This document shows positions 42,543-50,785 of a stretch of DNA of 64,000 nt, piece after piece (the stretch's first letter is position 1; every line of letters begins with the position of its first letter). Source of the DNA: UBA1930 sp943371535. GTDB taxonomy: Bacteria > Bacteroidota > Bacteroidia > Chitinophagales > Chitinophagaceae. The notes beneath the pieces were generated by a model. The model did no database searches. It saw only the letters and a program-made list of their open reading frames with translations, and was not told where the DNA came from. The DNA lies in NCBI GenBank assembly GCA_943371535.1, contig CALRVE020000008.1, forward strand, positions 53,605-117,604, in the 5' to 3' direction. The position numbers and the translations under genes were made by a program.

Positions 42543-42613
42543 TAGTGGTTAGTATCTCACCAACCACATTCTAATATTGTTTATCGGTTGGTGAGGACAC
42601 CAACCGATAGATA
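42543..42613. repeat. Double-hairpin repeat, copy 2
   Basis: Same layout as 42319-42391: an imperfect first hairpin (GTGGTTAGTATCTCACCAAC), then the perfect CGGTTGGTG-AGGA-CACCAACCG. It ends directly at the second copy of the 42208 duplication. Confidence 0.88.
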
Positions 42614-42700
42614 AAAAGCAAGCTACCGTGCATCGTGTACAGGTAGTTGGAAAAAGCCAGAATAAATAGAAGTTACTTATTCACCTACCAACACAAAAAA
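42614..42700. repeat. Direct duplication, copy 2
   Basis: AAAAGCAAGCTACCGTGCATC up to CACCTACCAACACAAAAAA, a slightly diverged copy of 42208-42293. In the original frame the codons still read KASY.ASCTGSWKKPE with two cysteine positions changed, showing an orphaned 3' gene end. It also supplies the false C-terminus of the TPR remnant that follows. Confidence 0.85.
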
Positions 42701-43435
42701 TTTTCTCATATACACGTATAAATAACCCAAATTAGTTGCAGCATCAGCATAGGGTATTGAGTTGTTTCCATGCTCTTTTAACTGTAATGCCAAAACTTCT
42801 TTATACAAAGGTTCTGCCTTATGATATTGATTAATACGGTCATAAAAATCGGCTACTTTATTTAGGTTAACTACATAGTCTTTAGTATTGGTTTCAGGTG
42901 ATTTTTTTTGAAGTTGTAAAGAATAGGTATATAGTTTTTCGGCTGTAGTTGGTTCGTTTATTTTCTCATACAATGTAGCAAGCGTAAATATTGTACCATA
43001 AAATTCTGGATCGTCATCTCCATAACCTTCTTTTAATCCTGCTGCCAATTGTAAAAAGCTTTCAATAGCTAAAGCATATTGCTGATTTACTTCGTACATA
43101 TTCGCCAAATTATAAATAGCCGATAAGTATTTTATATGTGTTTCACTAAATATTTTTTTAGTAATTGCTATTACTTTTTTATAAGCAATTGCTGCTTTAT
43201 CGAATTGTTTTAAAGTTTCATACACTACAGCAACTCGGGTTAAGCTTATAGTATAAATTACATGTTCGGTTCCAAATTTTAGTTGTGCAAACTCTAGCCC
43301 CTTATTTGCATAAACTAAAGAAGAGTCGTACACTTCTTTTTCATAAAAATAAATTGCTTGCTGATTAATTTTATTCCATGCTAAAGAATCGGCAATATTT
43401 GTTTGTTGAGCAAAGCTTTTTTGTTGTGTTGAAAA
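42677..43435 (-). pseudogene. Truncated tetratricopeptide-repeat protein gene
   Basis: About 250 codons are open on the minus strand from 43435 to a stop at 42677. The 5' end reads KSFAQQTNIADSLAWNKINQ, the tail of a signal peptide, but a TAA stands just before it and no ATG is in frame, so the start of the gene is lost. The body is five to six TPR units (for example AAIAYKKVIAITKKIF, AEKLYTYSLQLQKKSPETNT, AEPLYKEVLALQLKEHGN). The last seven residues come from the duplicated flank at 42613-42700, so the 3' end is lost too. A GTG at 43333 could restart a 218-residue piece. Confidence 0.6.
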
Positions 43436-43611
43436 TTAGTACTATACATAATAACAAAAGGCGAATATGTATGGGCATAAAATTATTATTCGTTGAAGTA
43501 CGATATTAAAACATTTAGTGGAACTAGATATACCCAGAACTTGGTAATTATGATTTAAAGCAGAGTATAACTTATATAATAGAAAACCTAATTCTGTACA
43601 TTCAATACCAT

Positions 43612-44220
43612 TTATCTGTATTTCCAATTTCTATGTTTACCTTCTTCCATCCATTCTAAAGCTTGGGCTATACGTTTTTCTTTGGTGGCTGTAGTTTTAG
43701 CTTCATCAATCCATGTGGCATATTCTTTTTTATGGCTAGGTGCAAATGCTTGCCAAGTAGCAAATGCTTTCTTATTTTTTTTAATAATTTCAGGAATGTA
43801 TGCTGGAACAATATAAGCAGCAGTTTTAGGAGCCGATTTCTTTTTAATCACTGCATTGTCATCACTTATTTGCATGGCTTTTTTAATAAACCCTATCAAC
43901 ACTTTATCTTTTGGTAAATCTTTTATAGAAGTGATTTTACCCAAATGGCCCATAGCCGATTCAGATTCTGCATTGCGGACCAACATTGGCTCATTCATAT
44001 AAGCTGCGTTATAAAAGCCAAATGCACAATGTTGTTTAAATGCAGACATATGGCACATCATTTTTCCTTTATAATCAAAAAAAGGCATTCCCCATTTAAT
44101 CTTTTCTTCAACATCAATACATGATGTGTGTACCAATGAACGAATATGCTCTAAAATGGGCTGTGCAAAAGGTTGTGCTTTTGCTATATAAGTATCTACT
44201 GCTGGGTTATAGTTGGGCAT
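43612..44220 (-). CDS. YdeI/OmdA-like protein with DUF1801 domain
   Basis: 202 residues. N-terminal DUF1801 (about 12-115) with DVEEKIKWGMPFFDYKGKMM; C-terminal YdeI/OmdA region (about 140-200) with VPAYIPEIIKKNKKAFATWQAFAPSHKKEY and the closing KTTATKEKRIAQALEWMEEGKHRNWKYR, the most conserved part. Cytoplasmic. The function is not firmly known; YdeI of E. coli is linked to antibacterial-peptide and stress resistance. It lies 43 bases downstream of the pfkB-type gene on the same strand. Confidence 0.9.
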   Translation of the reverse strand: MPNYNPAVDTYIAKAQPFAQPILEHIRSLVHTSCIDVEEKIKWGMPFFDYKGKMMCHMSAFKQHCAFGFYNAAYMNEPMLVRNAESESAMGHLGKITSIKDLPKDKVLIGFIKKAMQISDDNAVIKKKSAPKTAAYIVPAYIPEIIKKNKKAFATWQAFAPSHKKEYATWIDEAKTTATKEKRIAQALEWMEEGKHRNWKYR

Positions 44221-44263
44221 TTGGATTGATTTATATGTATACCAAAAAAGTTGCTACTTCTTT

Positions 44264-45184
44264 TTATACAGTTCGTATAGTACCATACAATTTTTCTACA
44301 TCTTCTTTTTTAAATAATTGTGTTCCAGTGTTCATGGTTGCTGCACTACCACAAGCAACACCAAATGCAATCACTTCTTTTAATGTTCTTTGTTGTTGCA
44401 GCATATAAGTAATTCCTGCAACCATACTATCGCCAGCACCAACAGTACTTTTCTTGTCTACTTTTGGAGCAGCAGCAAAATGCTTTTCATCTTTGGTTAC
44501 TAGCCATGCACCTTCTGGACCAAGACTTACAGCCATCATTTCGGCATAACCATCAATAATTGCTTGTTGGGCTGCGTCAGGAACTTCATTTTTATTCAAC
44601 CATTCTATATTCAGCATTTTGCACAATTCGCCAATGTTTGGTTTTATTAAAAACGCATGTTTGCCTTTTAAAGCTTCAAGTGCAGGTCCACTGGTATCTA
44701 CAATACATTTTGCACCAACAGCAGCTGCATTTTTTACAATCAATCCATAAAAATAATCTGGTAGTCCTGGAGGCAAACTACCACTTGCCACAACATAGGT
44801 TGGAGAAAAGGTTCTGATATGATCTACCAATGTAATAATGGTTTCTTCAACCACTGCTCTTCCGGGAAAGGTAAAACGAAATTGGTTGTTGGTGCTATTT
44901 TCTAACATTACCCAATTCTCTCTTGTTTCTACAACAGAGTCAACTGCATGAAAAGGAATACCTTCTTTATCCAAAAGAGAACACAACATATTTCCATTAT
45001 GCCCACCTGCAGGAAATAAGGCAACAGAAGCTGCTCCTAATTTTTTCAATGCTTTACTTACATTAATACCGCCACCACCTGGTTCATTTACCACTTCTGT
45101 ACAACGTAATTTGCTTTCGGGTTTTAGGTTTTCCATGGTAGAGCTTTTGTCGATACATGGATTGAGGGTTATGGTGAGAATCAT
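44264..45184 (-). CDS. PfkB-family hexose-phosphate kinase (6-phosphofructokinase II type)
   Basis: 306 residues from ATG 45184; an in-frame ATG further upstream at 45253 runs through repeat DNA and is rejected. N-terminal MILTITLNPCIDKSS, substrate-binding FEPGGGGINVSKAL-like motif (NEPGGGGINVSKALKKLGA), C-terminal GAGDSMVAG with catalytic Asp. It resembles E. coli PfkB more than FruK (TENLKPESKLRCTEVV region). It would phosphorylate fructose 6-phosphate or a related sugar phosphate; the exact substrate cannot be fixed by eye. Confidence 0.88.
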   Translation of the reverse strand: MILTITLNPCIDKSSTMENLKPESKLRCTEVVNEPGGGGINVSKALKKLGAASVALFPAGGHNGNMLCSLLDKEGIPFHAVDSVVETRENWVMLENSTNNQFRFTFPGRAVVEETIITLVDHIRTFSPTYVVASGSLPPGLPDYFYGLIVKNAAAVGAKCIVDTSGPALEALKGKHAFLIKPNIGELCKMLNIEWLNKNEVPDAAQQAIIDGYAEMMAVSLGPEGAWLVTKDEKHFAAAPKVDKKSTVGAGDSMVAGITYMLQQQRTLKEVIAFGVACGSAATMNTGTQLFKKEDVEKLYGTIRTV

Positions 45185-45204
45185 GTTATATTTATTTTTT
45201 GAAA

Positions 45205-45227
45205 CACAGGGCAAAGAAGCAAAGAAG
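45205..45227. repeat. CACAGAG-type repeat, left arm beside the GxxExxY gene
   Basis: A 23-bp block starting CACAGGGCAAAGAAGC whose exact reverse complement stands at 45705-45727. The preceding TTTTTTGAAACACAG (from 45195) also recurs in direct orientation at 45664, so the gene is bracketed by both inverted and direct copies. Confidence 0.85.
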
Positions 45228-45265
45228 GATTTTCTCGTTATGCTTTGTTGCACAGTTATTAATGC

Positions 45266-45655
45266 TTAATATGGTTTTGAAAAATCAAGAACTACTCTTT
45301 TTATTCCTGATTTTAAGAGTTTAACATTGAAGTTAATCAGCAAGCCTACATTTTTTCCTGACAGTTTTAAGTAAGTAAATAATTGAGCTTCGTGTATTGG
45401 TAAAATAGATTCTACAGCTTTTAATTCTACAATTACCTCCTCGTTTACTAATAAATCTATCTTGGAATTCATATCTATTTCTTTACCTCTAAAAACTACA
45501 GGCAATGACTTTTGTGTTTCTACAATAAATCCCATTTCATATAAAACCTCAGCTAAACATTTTTCATAAACACTTTCCAATAAACCAGGTCCTAATTCAT
45601 TATGAACAATAATGGCTGCTTCAATTATTTTACTGGTGATTTTATTGACATCCAT
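45266..45655 (-). CDS. GxxExxY protein (nuclease-like fold)
   Basis: 129 residues from ATG 45655 (MDVNKITSKIIEAAI). The signature GPGLLESVY (22-30) defines the GxxExxY family. Asp 67, Glu 77 and Lys 79 (IDLLVNEEVIVELKA) match a D-x9-E-x-K nuclease-type core, with IHEAQLFTYLKLSGKNVGLLINFN after it. No biological role is proven for the family. It is bracketed by CACAGAG-type repeats on both sides and lies between pfkB and polA. Confidence 0.92.
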   Translation of the reverse strand: MDVNKITSKIIEAAIIVHNELGPGLLESVYEKCLAEVLYEMGFIVETQKSLPVVFRGKEIDMNSKIDLLVNEEVIVELKAVESILPIHEAQLFTYLKLSGKNVGLLINFNVKLLKSGIKRVVLDFSKPY

Positions 45656-45663
45656 TTTTACGT

Positions 45664-45803
45664 TTTTTTGAAACACAGAGCAAAGAAACACACTAGGTAA
45701 AATTCTTCTTTGCTTCTTTGCCCTGTGGTTTATTTTCTCAGCTTACTTCCTTTACACTACAAGTAAATACTTTTCTTCATTGCTTCTTTGCTCTGTGGTT
45801 AAA
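45664..45803. repeat. CACAGAG-type repeat block upstream of the GxxExxY gene
   Basis: TTTTTTTGAAACACAGAGCA (45664) is followed by CTTCTTTGCTTCTTTGCCC (45705-45723) and by a second TTGCTTCTTTGCTCTGTGGT (45780-45799). The block contains the right arm (45705-45727) of the inverted pair noted at 45205-45227. Confidence 0.8.
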
Positions 45804-45804
45804 C

Positions 45805-48660
45805 TTAATGTGCCTCCAACCAATTTTCTCCAACACCAACTTCAGCTTCAACAGGTACTTCATTTGGTAATATCAACGCTTGTTTCATATTATCTAAAAT
45901 CAATGGTTTCAACAAGTCAATTTCACTTTCTACCGCATCAAAAATCAATTCATCATGTACTTGTAAAATCATTTTGCTTTGTAGGGTAGATGCTTTTAAT
46001 GCAGCATGAATTTTTATCATCGCCAGTTTAATCATATCGGCAGCTGTGCCTTGTATAGGACTGTTAATAGCATTTCTTTCTGCAAAACCACGAACCGTAA
46101 AATTGCTGCTATTAATATCTCTCAACCAACGTTTACGCCCCATCAATGTTTCTACATAACCTGTTTCTCTGGCAAAGTTGATGGTATCATCCATATACTT
46201 TTGAATGCCACTAAACTCACGTTTATAGTTATCAATAATTTCTTTGGCTTCGGTACGGCTAATGCCTAAATTATCGGCTAAGCCAAATGCTCCTTGTCCG
46301 TATATAATTCCAAAATTTACACTCTTAGCTTTGTAACGCATTTCTTTGGTTACCTCAGCTTCATCAATGCCATACACTTTTGCTGCTGTGGCTGTATGAA
46401 TATCTTTACCTAGACGGAAAGCCTCACACATGTTTGGATCACCACTAATGGCAGCAACAATTCTTAATTCTATTTGAGAATAATCGGCACTTACCAACAA
46501 TCTTCCTTTTGCTCTTGGAATAAATGCTTTACGAATTTCTTTGCCTCTGTCGGTTCTTATTGGAATATTCTGCAAGTTAGGATTGTTGCTGCTCAACCTT
46601 CCTGTTACTGCAACTGCTTGAGCATACGATGTATGTACACGACCAGTTTTGCTATTAATCATTTCAGGCAATGCATCTACATAAGTACTTTTTAATTTGG
46701 TCAATTCTCTAAACGTCAAAATATCCTCTACTATCGTATGACCTTTTACTGCTAACTTTTGTAATACATCTTCACCAGTTTGGTACTGACCAGTTTTTGT
46801 TTTTTTTGCAGAAGCATCCAATTGTAACTTTTCAAACAATACTTCTCCCAACTGTTTTGGAGATGCTAAATTGAAACGAACACCAGCTTGTTTGTACACA
46901 CTTTCTTCTGCTTGCTTGGCATCAATTTCTAAAACTTTGCTGTAATCTTTTAAGAATGTTTCATCAACTTTTACTCCTTCAAATTCCATATCGGTCAACA
47001 CTTTCACCAAAGGATTTTCTACTTCGTAAAAAACTTTTTCTACTTCTTTTTCTTTTAGTTGAGGATTTAATACATGCTTCAATTGCAAAGTAATATCAGC
47101 ATCTTCGGCAGCATATTCTTTAATCTTTTCAATCTCCACATCCCTCATGGTACCTTGTCCTTTTCCTTTTTTGCCAATCAATTCTTCAATATGAACAGGT
47201 TCATATTGCAAGTATTGAGCACTCAGCAAATCCATGCTACGCTTGCCATCTGGTTCAATTACATAATGCACCAACATGGTATCATAAGTCTTCCCTTTCA
47301 ACTCTATGCCATACCATTTCAGCATGAGCATATCGTATTTAATGTTTTGACCAATCCAGGTGATAGTTGAAAGCTCAAATAAAGGCTTCAATAATTCAAG
47401 AAGTTTCAACGTTTCTTCTCTATCAGCAGGACAAGGAATATAATAGGCTTCATGTGGTTTAACAGAAAAACTCAAGCCCACCAATTCTGCTTCATTGGCA
47501 TCAATGCCGGTGGTTTCGGTATCAAAACAAATTTCTTTTTCATCAATTATTGAGTCAACAAATTGGCGAATTTTTTCTTCGTTATCCAATAACTCATATT
47601 TATGCTCAACGTTGTTGATGTTTTTATCAACTTGATAGCCTTTATCAATTTCATCAGATGTTGGTAATGCATTCAAACTGTCTTTTTTCTGACTTTCTAA
47701 CTTTTTATCTCCCGATTTTTGTGCTACTACATTTCCAAATAAATCAGTTTGCACACCAACAGGGGCTTGGGTAAACACATTAAAATCTTCCCCTAATAAA
47801 CGTTTACCCAGTGTTTTAAATTCTAACTCAGCAAATACTTCTTTTAATGCTTCTTTGTTCCACTCCTTCACCCTAAAATTTTCTTCATGAAATTCAACAG
47901 GCACTTTGGTAATAATAGTAGCCAGTTTTTTACTCATAATGGCATCTTCTTTTCCTGCCCTTACTTTTTCACCCAATGCACCTTTTATGTTATCGGCATT
48001 TACTAATACATTTTCCAATGTGCCATATTCTTTCAATAACTTGGCAGCCGTTTTTTCGCCTACGCCTTTTATGCCAGGAATATTATCTACAGCATCACCC
48101 ATCAATCCTAAAATATCAATTACCTGATCTACTCTTTCAATATCCCATTTTGCACAAATTTCTTTTGGCCCCATAATTTCCACATCGCCTCCCTGATAGC
48201 CAGGCTTATAAATGTTGATCCCTTCACGTACCAACTGACCATAATCTTTATCTGGCGTTACCATAAACACTTCATAGCCTGCATCATGAGCTTCCCAAGC
48301 TAACGTACCAATTACATCATCTGCTTCATAACCTTCAATACCAATTACAGGAATATTGAAACCTTCAATTATTCTTTTGATGTAAGGAACGGCTGCCAGT
48401 AAATCTTCTGGTGTTTCTTGGCGGTTGGCTTTATAATCAGCAAAATCTGTATGTCGTTCAGTTTTTCCAGCCACATCAAAACATACAGCTACATGGGTTG
48501 GTTTTTCTTTATTAATTAATTCTACCAATGTATTGGTAAAACCAAATTGGGCATTGGTGTTCATGCCTGTGCTAGTAATTCTAGGATTACGAATCAATGC
48601 ATAATAGGCTCTAAAAATTAATGCAAATGCATCTAATAAAAACAGTTTTTTTTCTTGCAT
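45805..48660 (-). CDS. polA: DNA polymerase I
   Basis: 951 residues. The 5' nuclease domain (1-290) has FDVAGKTERH, YEADDVIGTLAW and the H3TH region GIKGVGEKTAAKLL. The 3'-5' exonuclease (about 355-545) keeps its catalytic Asp 380 and Glu 382 (CFDTETTG) and YAAEDADITLQL, so proofreading should work. The polymerase domain follows: DYSQIELRI, RYKAKSVNFGIIYGQGAFGL and QVHDELIFD. It fills gaps and removes RNA primers in replication and repair. The start MQEKKLFLLDAFALIFRAYY is the family start. Confidence 0.98.
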   Translation of the reverse strand: MQEKKLFLLDAFALIFRAYYALIRNPRITSTGMNTNAQFGFTNTLVELINKEKPTHVAVCFDVAGKTERHTDFADYKANRQETPEDLLAAVPYIKRIIEGFNIPVIGIEGYEADDVIGTLAWEAHDAGYEVFMVTPDKDYGQLVREGINIYKPGYQGGDVEIMGPKEICAKWDIERVDQVIDILGLMGDAVDNIPGIKGVGEKTAAKLLKEYGTLENVLVNADNIKGALGEKVRAGKEDAIMSKKLATIITKVPVEFHEENFRVKEWNKEALKEVFAELEFKTLGKRLLGEDFNVFTQAPVGVQTDLFGNVVAQKSGDKKLESQKKDSLNALPTSDEIDKGYQVDKNINNVEHKYELLDNEEKIRQFVDSIIDEKEICFDTETTGIDANEAELVGLSFSVKPHEAYYIPCPADREETLKLLELLKPLFELSTITWIGQNIKYDMLMLKWYGIELKGKTYDTMLVHYVIEPDGKRSMDLLSAQYLQYEPVHIEELIGKKGKGQGTMRDVEIEKIKEYAAEDADITLQLKHVLNPQLKEKEVEKVFYEVENPLVKVLTDMEFEGVKVDETFLKDYSKVLEIDAKQAEESVYKQAGVRFNLASPKQLGEVLFEKLQLDASAKKTKTGQYQTGEDVLQKLAVKGHTIVEDILTFRELTKLKSTYVDALPEMINSKTGRVHTSYAQAVAVTGRLSSNNPNLQNIPIRTDRGKEIRKAFIPRAKGRLLVSADYSQIELRIVAAISGDPNMCEAFRLGKDIHTATAAKVYGIDEAEVTKEMRYKAKSVNFGIIYGQGAFGLADNLGISRTEAKEIIDNYKREFSGIQKYMDDTINFARETGYVETLMGRKRWLRDINSSNFTVRGFAERNAINSPIQGTAADMIKLAMIKIHAALKASTLQSKMILQVHDELIFDAVESEIDLLKPLILDNMKQALILPNEVPVEAEVGVGENWLEAH

Positions 48661-48732
48661 GCGGTAAATTTAATAAACAGCATTGATAGGTAAAAAATAA
48701 TACAAACTATTTTGTTACTAGCTACAAAACAA

Positions 48733-48762
48733 GAATGGAGCGACATTGGCGACGCTCCATTC
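48733..48762 (-). terminator. Terminator of the DoxX gene
   Basis: A 10-bp stem GAATGGAGCG / CGCTCCATTC with a 10-base loop ACATTGGCGA, followed on the minus strand by TTGTTTTG. Confidence 0.65.
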
Positions 48763-48817
48763 AACTACAAAATATCTATTGAACTTTTTTATTGGAAAGA
48801 TAACTGTATCCCTATCA

Positions 48818-49201
48818 TTACTTTTTTAGTAGTTGTAAGTACTTTTGTTTGTTTTCAACAATAATCCATAATAAAATTGCCCAAATGACAACTGCGATGA
48901 TAAGTCCATCTGGTGCAACAAAAATATGAGTGAGCAAAACACCCACCATTACTGGAAAAACAACCAAGGCTCCAAGAGCCCTTGTTCTTGGTACAATAAT
49001 TAGTAAGCCTCCTATCACTTCAGCAATACCAATCAGTGGCATTAACCATTCAATTTCTAACAGGGCAACACTGTCTTTAATTAAAGCAGGAGGTAAATTT
49101 TCAGGTACAGGCATGTAGTTTAAAAACTTATTCAAGCCACCATTGATTAGCAATAGCCCAAATAGTGCTGCAACAATATTTAAAATTTTATTTTTCATCA
49201 T
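48818..49201 (-). CDS. DoxX-like membrane protein
   Basis: 127 residues from ATG 49201; a longer frame starts at 49225. Four membrane segments (about 4-22, 40-65, 69-90 and 95-115) with the family pattern ALFGLLLINGGLNKFLNY and GIAEVIGGLLIIVPRTRALGALVVFPVMVGVLLTHIF. The family is a set of small four-helix inner-membrane proteins of uncertain function, linked in some bacteria to oxidative stress and thiosulfate metabolism. It lies 27 bases after the aminotransferase gene, probably in the same transcript. Confidence 0.88.
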   Translation of the reverse strand: MMKNKILNIVAALFGLLLINGGLNKFLNYMPVPENLPPALIKDSVALLEIEWLMPLIGIAEVIGGLLIIVPRTRALGALVVFPVMVGVLLTHIFVAPDGLIIAVVIWAILLWIIVENKQKYLQLLKK

Positions 49202-49228
49202 TTTATTATTTGGCTTAATAAACAAATC

Positions 49229-50488
49229 TTATTTCAACTTTACCAATGCAGCTTCTAAATTACTCAATACCGTTGGAATATCTTCTTTTTTACAAGTGCC
49301 TACACTTAATCTATACCAAGGGCTATTGTTACTTGCACCAAAACAATAAAATGGAACAACTGCAATTTTAGCTTCTCCTAAAATATAGGCTGTAACTTCT
49401 GCTTGATTGTTCAATATTGTTCCATCAGCAGTTTGCTTACCCACTAAATCTATTTTAATGGTTAAATAAATAGCTGCTTGTGGAGTAACAGCATCTACCA
49501 AATACCCTTTTTCTTTTAACGCTATAAAACCGTTGTAAATATGGTGTAATCTATATTCTAACTCTAATTTATACGCATCTAAAAATGTTTTAATAGCCGC
49601 TGTTTGGGTTAAATATTTTGCAGTAGCTCTTTGTTCAGCCATTGGTGCCCATGCACCAACATGACTTAAAATTGCTTTCATTTTAGCAATCACATTTGCT
49701 GGTCCCATACTCCAACCAACACGTACACCTGTTGCACAAAATGCTTTTGAAATACCATCTATAAAAATGGTGTATGCTTTCATGGCAGGGTTTAATGAAA
49801 CAGGATTATAATGCTCAATTGAACCATAGGTTAAAGTCCAATACATTTGATCGTACATTAAATAGAGCTTCTTTTCATCGGCTCCTCTACTATTGTTTTC
49901 TTCAATAATTAAGTCACAAATTTTTGCCAAGCTTTCTTTACTCATGGTAGTGCCAGTAGGGTTTTGAGGAGAGCATAAGCAAATCAATGTTGCACCTTTG
50001 ATGTGTTTTGCAACATCTTCTGGCAAAGGCATGAAATTATTTTCTGGCAAGCAATCAATTAAACAATGCTCACCATCAGTTAAGTGTACGTAGTGATTAT
50101 TGTTCCAGCTTGGTACACCATAAATTACTTTATCGCCTTTATCAACCACAGCTTTAAATAAAGTATAAATTAAAGGACGACCACCCGATGCAATTTGAAT
50201 TTCATTGGCTGCATAATCTAAACCTTCCCACTCTTTTAAAAAAGAAGCAACAGCATTACGTAAATCTAACACACCATCGGCAGGAGGATAACTTGTACTT
50301 CCTTTTCTATATTCTTCAACAATTAAATCTTCTAACTCTTTTGGAATAGGAAAAATAGCAGAATTAAAATCGCCAATAGTAAAGTTGTAAATAGTTTCTC
50401 CATTTCTAATTCTATCGTTAATGGCATTACCCAGTTTTACAATTTCACTGCCTATCAAAGTTTCTGCAAGTTGGCTGAGTTTGCTCAT
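49229..50488 (-). CDS. Class I/II aminotransferase (aspartate-type)
   Basis: 419 residues from ATG 50488 (MSKLSQLAETLIGSEIVKLG); an upstream extension to 50530 is not needed. PLP-dependent fold: SGGRPLIYTLFKAVVDKGDKVIY, SPQNPTGTTMSKE (cofactor-ring stacking Asn), DQMYWTLTYG and the PLP-lysine in IDGISKAFCATGVRVGWSMGP. These are the aspartate/aromatic aminotransferase signatures. Substrate not fixed. A -7-like TACCTTCG lies about 15 bases before the start, and the CACAGAG-type repeat at 50561-50677 lies further upstream. Confidence 0.93.
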   Translation of the reverse strand: MSKLSQLAETLIGSEIVKLGNAINDRIRNGETIYNFTIGDFNSAIFPIPKELEDLIVEEYRKGSTSYPPADGVLDLRNAVASFLKEWEGLDYAANEIQIASGGRPLIYTLFKAVVDKGDKVIYGVPSWNNNHYVHLTDGEHCLIDCLPENNFMPLPEDVAKHIKGATLICLCSPQNPTGTTMSKESLAKICDLIIEENNSRGADEKKLYLMYDQMYWTLTYGSIEHYNPVSLNPAMKAYTIFIDGISKAFCATGVRVGWSMGPANVIAKMKAILSHVGAWAPMAEQRATAKYLTQTAAIKTFLDAYKLELEYRLHHIYNGFIALKEKGYLVDAVTPQAAIYLTIKIDLVGKQTADGTILNNQAEVTAYILGEAKIAVVPFYCFGASNNSPWYRLSVGTCKKEDIPTVLSNLEAALVKLK

Positions 50489-50560
50489 ATAATAAATTTT
50501 GTGGCGAAGGTAAGTTTTTGTTGCAGCCACAGAAGCACCGAAACATAGAAATTTCTTTTA

Positions 50561-50677
50561 TTTACCACAGAGAAACAGAGTGAAGGAGTTGCACTAAGAA
50601 ATTTCCACTTCCCCTGTGTTTCAAAACTATATAAATCGCTCTGTGCATCTCTGTGTTCTCCACAACTCTGTGGTAAA
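50561..50677. repeat. CACAGAG-type repeat with perfect terminal inverted arms
   Basis: TTTACCACAGAG (50561-50572) and its exact complement CTCTGTGGTAAA (50666-50677) bound 117 bp that also holds further CACAGAG and CTCTGTG words (GAAACAGAGTGAAGGAGTTG, CCCCTGTGTTTC). Same family as the 156-bp tandem units and the blocks at 45.2-45.8, 60.3-60.6 and 63.0 kb. It fills most of the 297-base gap between the aminotransferase and lysS starts. Confidence 0.88.
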
Positions 50678-50757
50678 ACCATTGCCGCAAGCAATCCAAT
50701 ACATTTTGAATCTTTCTCCACTATTTGCGTTTTCTATCAACAAAACTTTTCAGCCCT

Positions 50758-50765
50758 TACTTTTG
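50758..50765 (+). promoter_or_regulatory. Candidate -7 box of lysS
   Basis: TACTTTTG matches TAnnTTTG exactly, 20 bases before the lysS ATG. No TTG at 17-23 bases upstream, so only the -7 element is supported. Confidence 0.4.
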
Positions 50766-50785
50766 CAATTCTTTAAAAATAAACT

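Noticed and set aside
45185..45253. N-terminal extension of the PfkB-type kinase
   Set aside because: The extra residues come from the CACAGAG-type repeat; MILTITLNPCID is the normal family start.
50485..50721. Minus-strand open frame across the lysS upstream region
   Set aside because: It is made almost wholly of the inverted repeat at 50561-50677.
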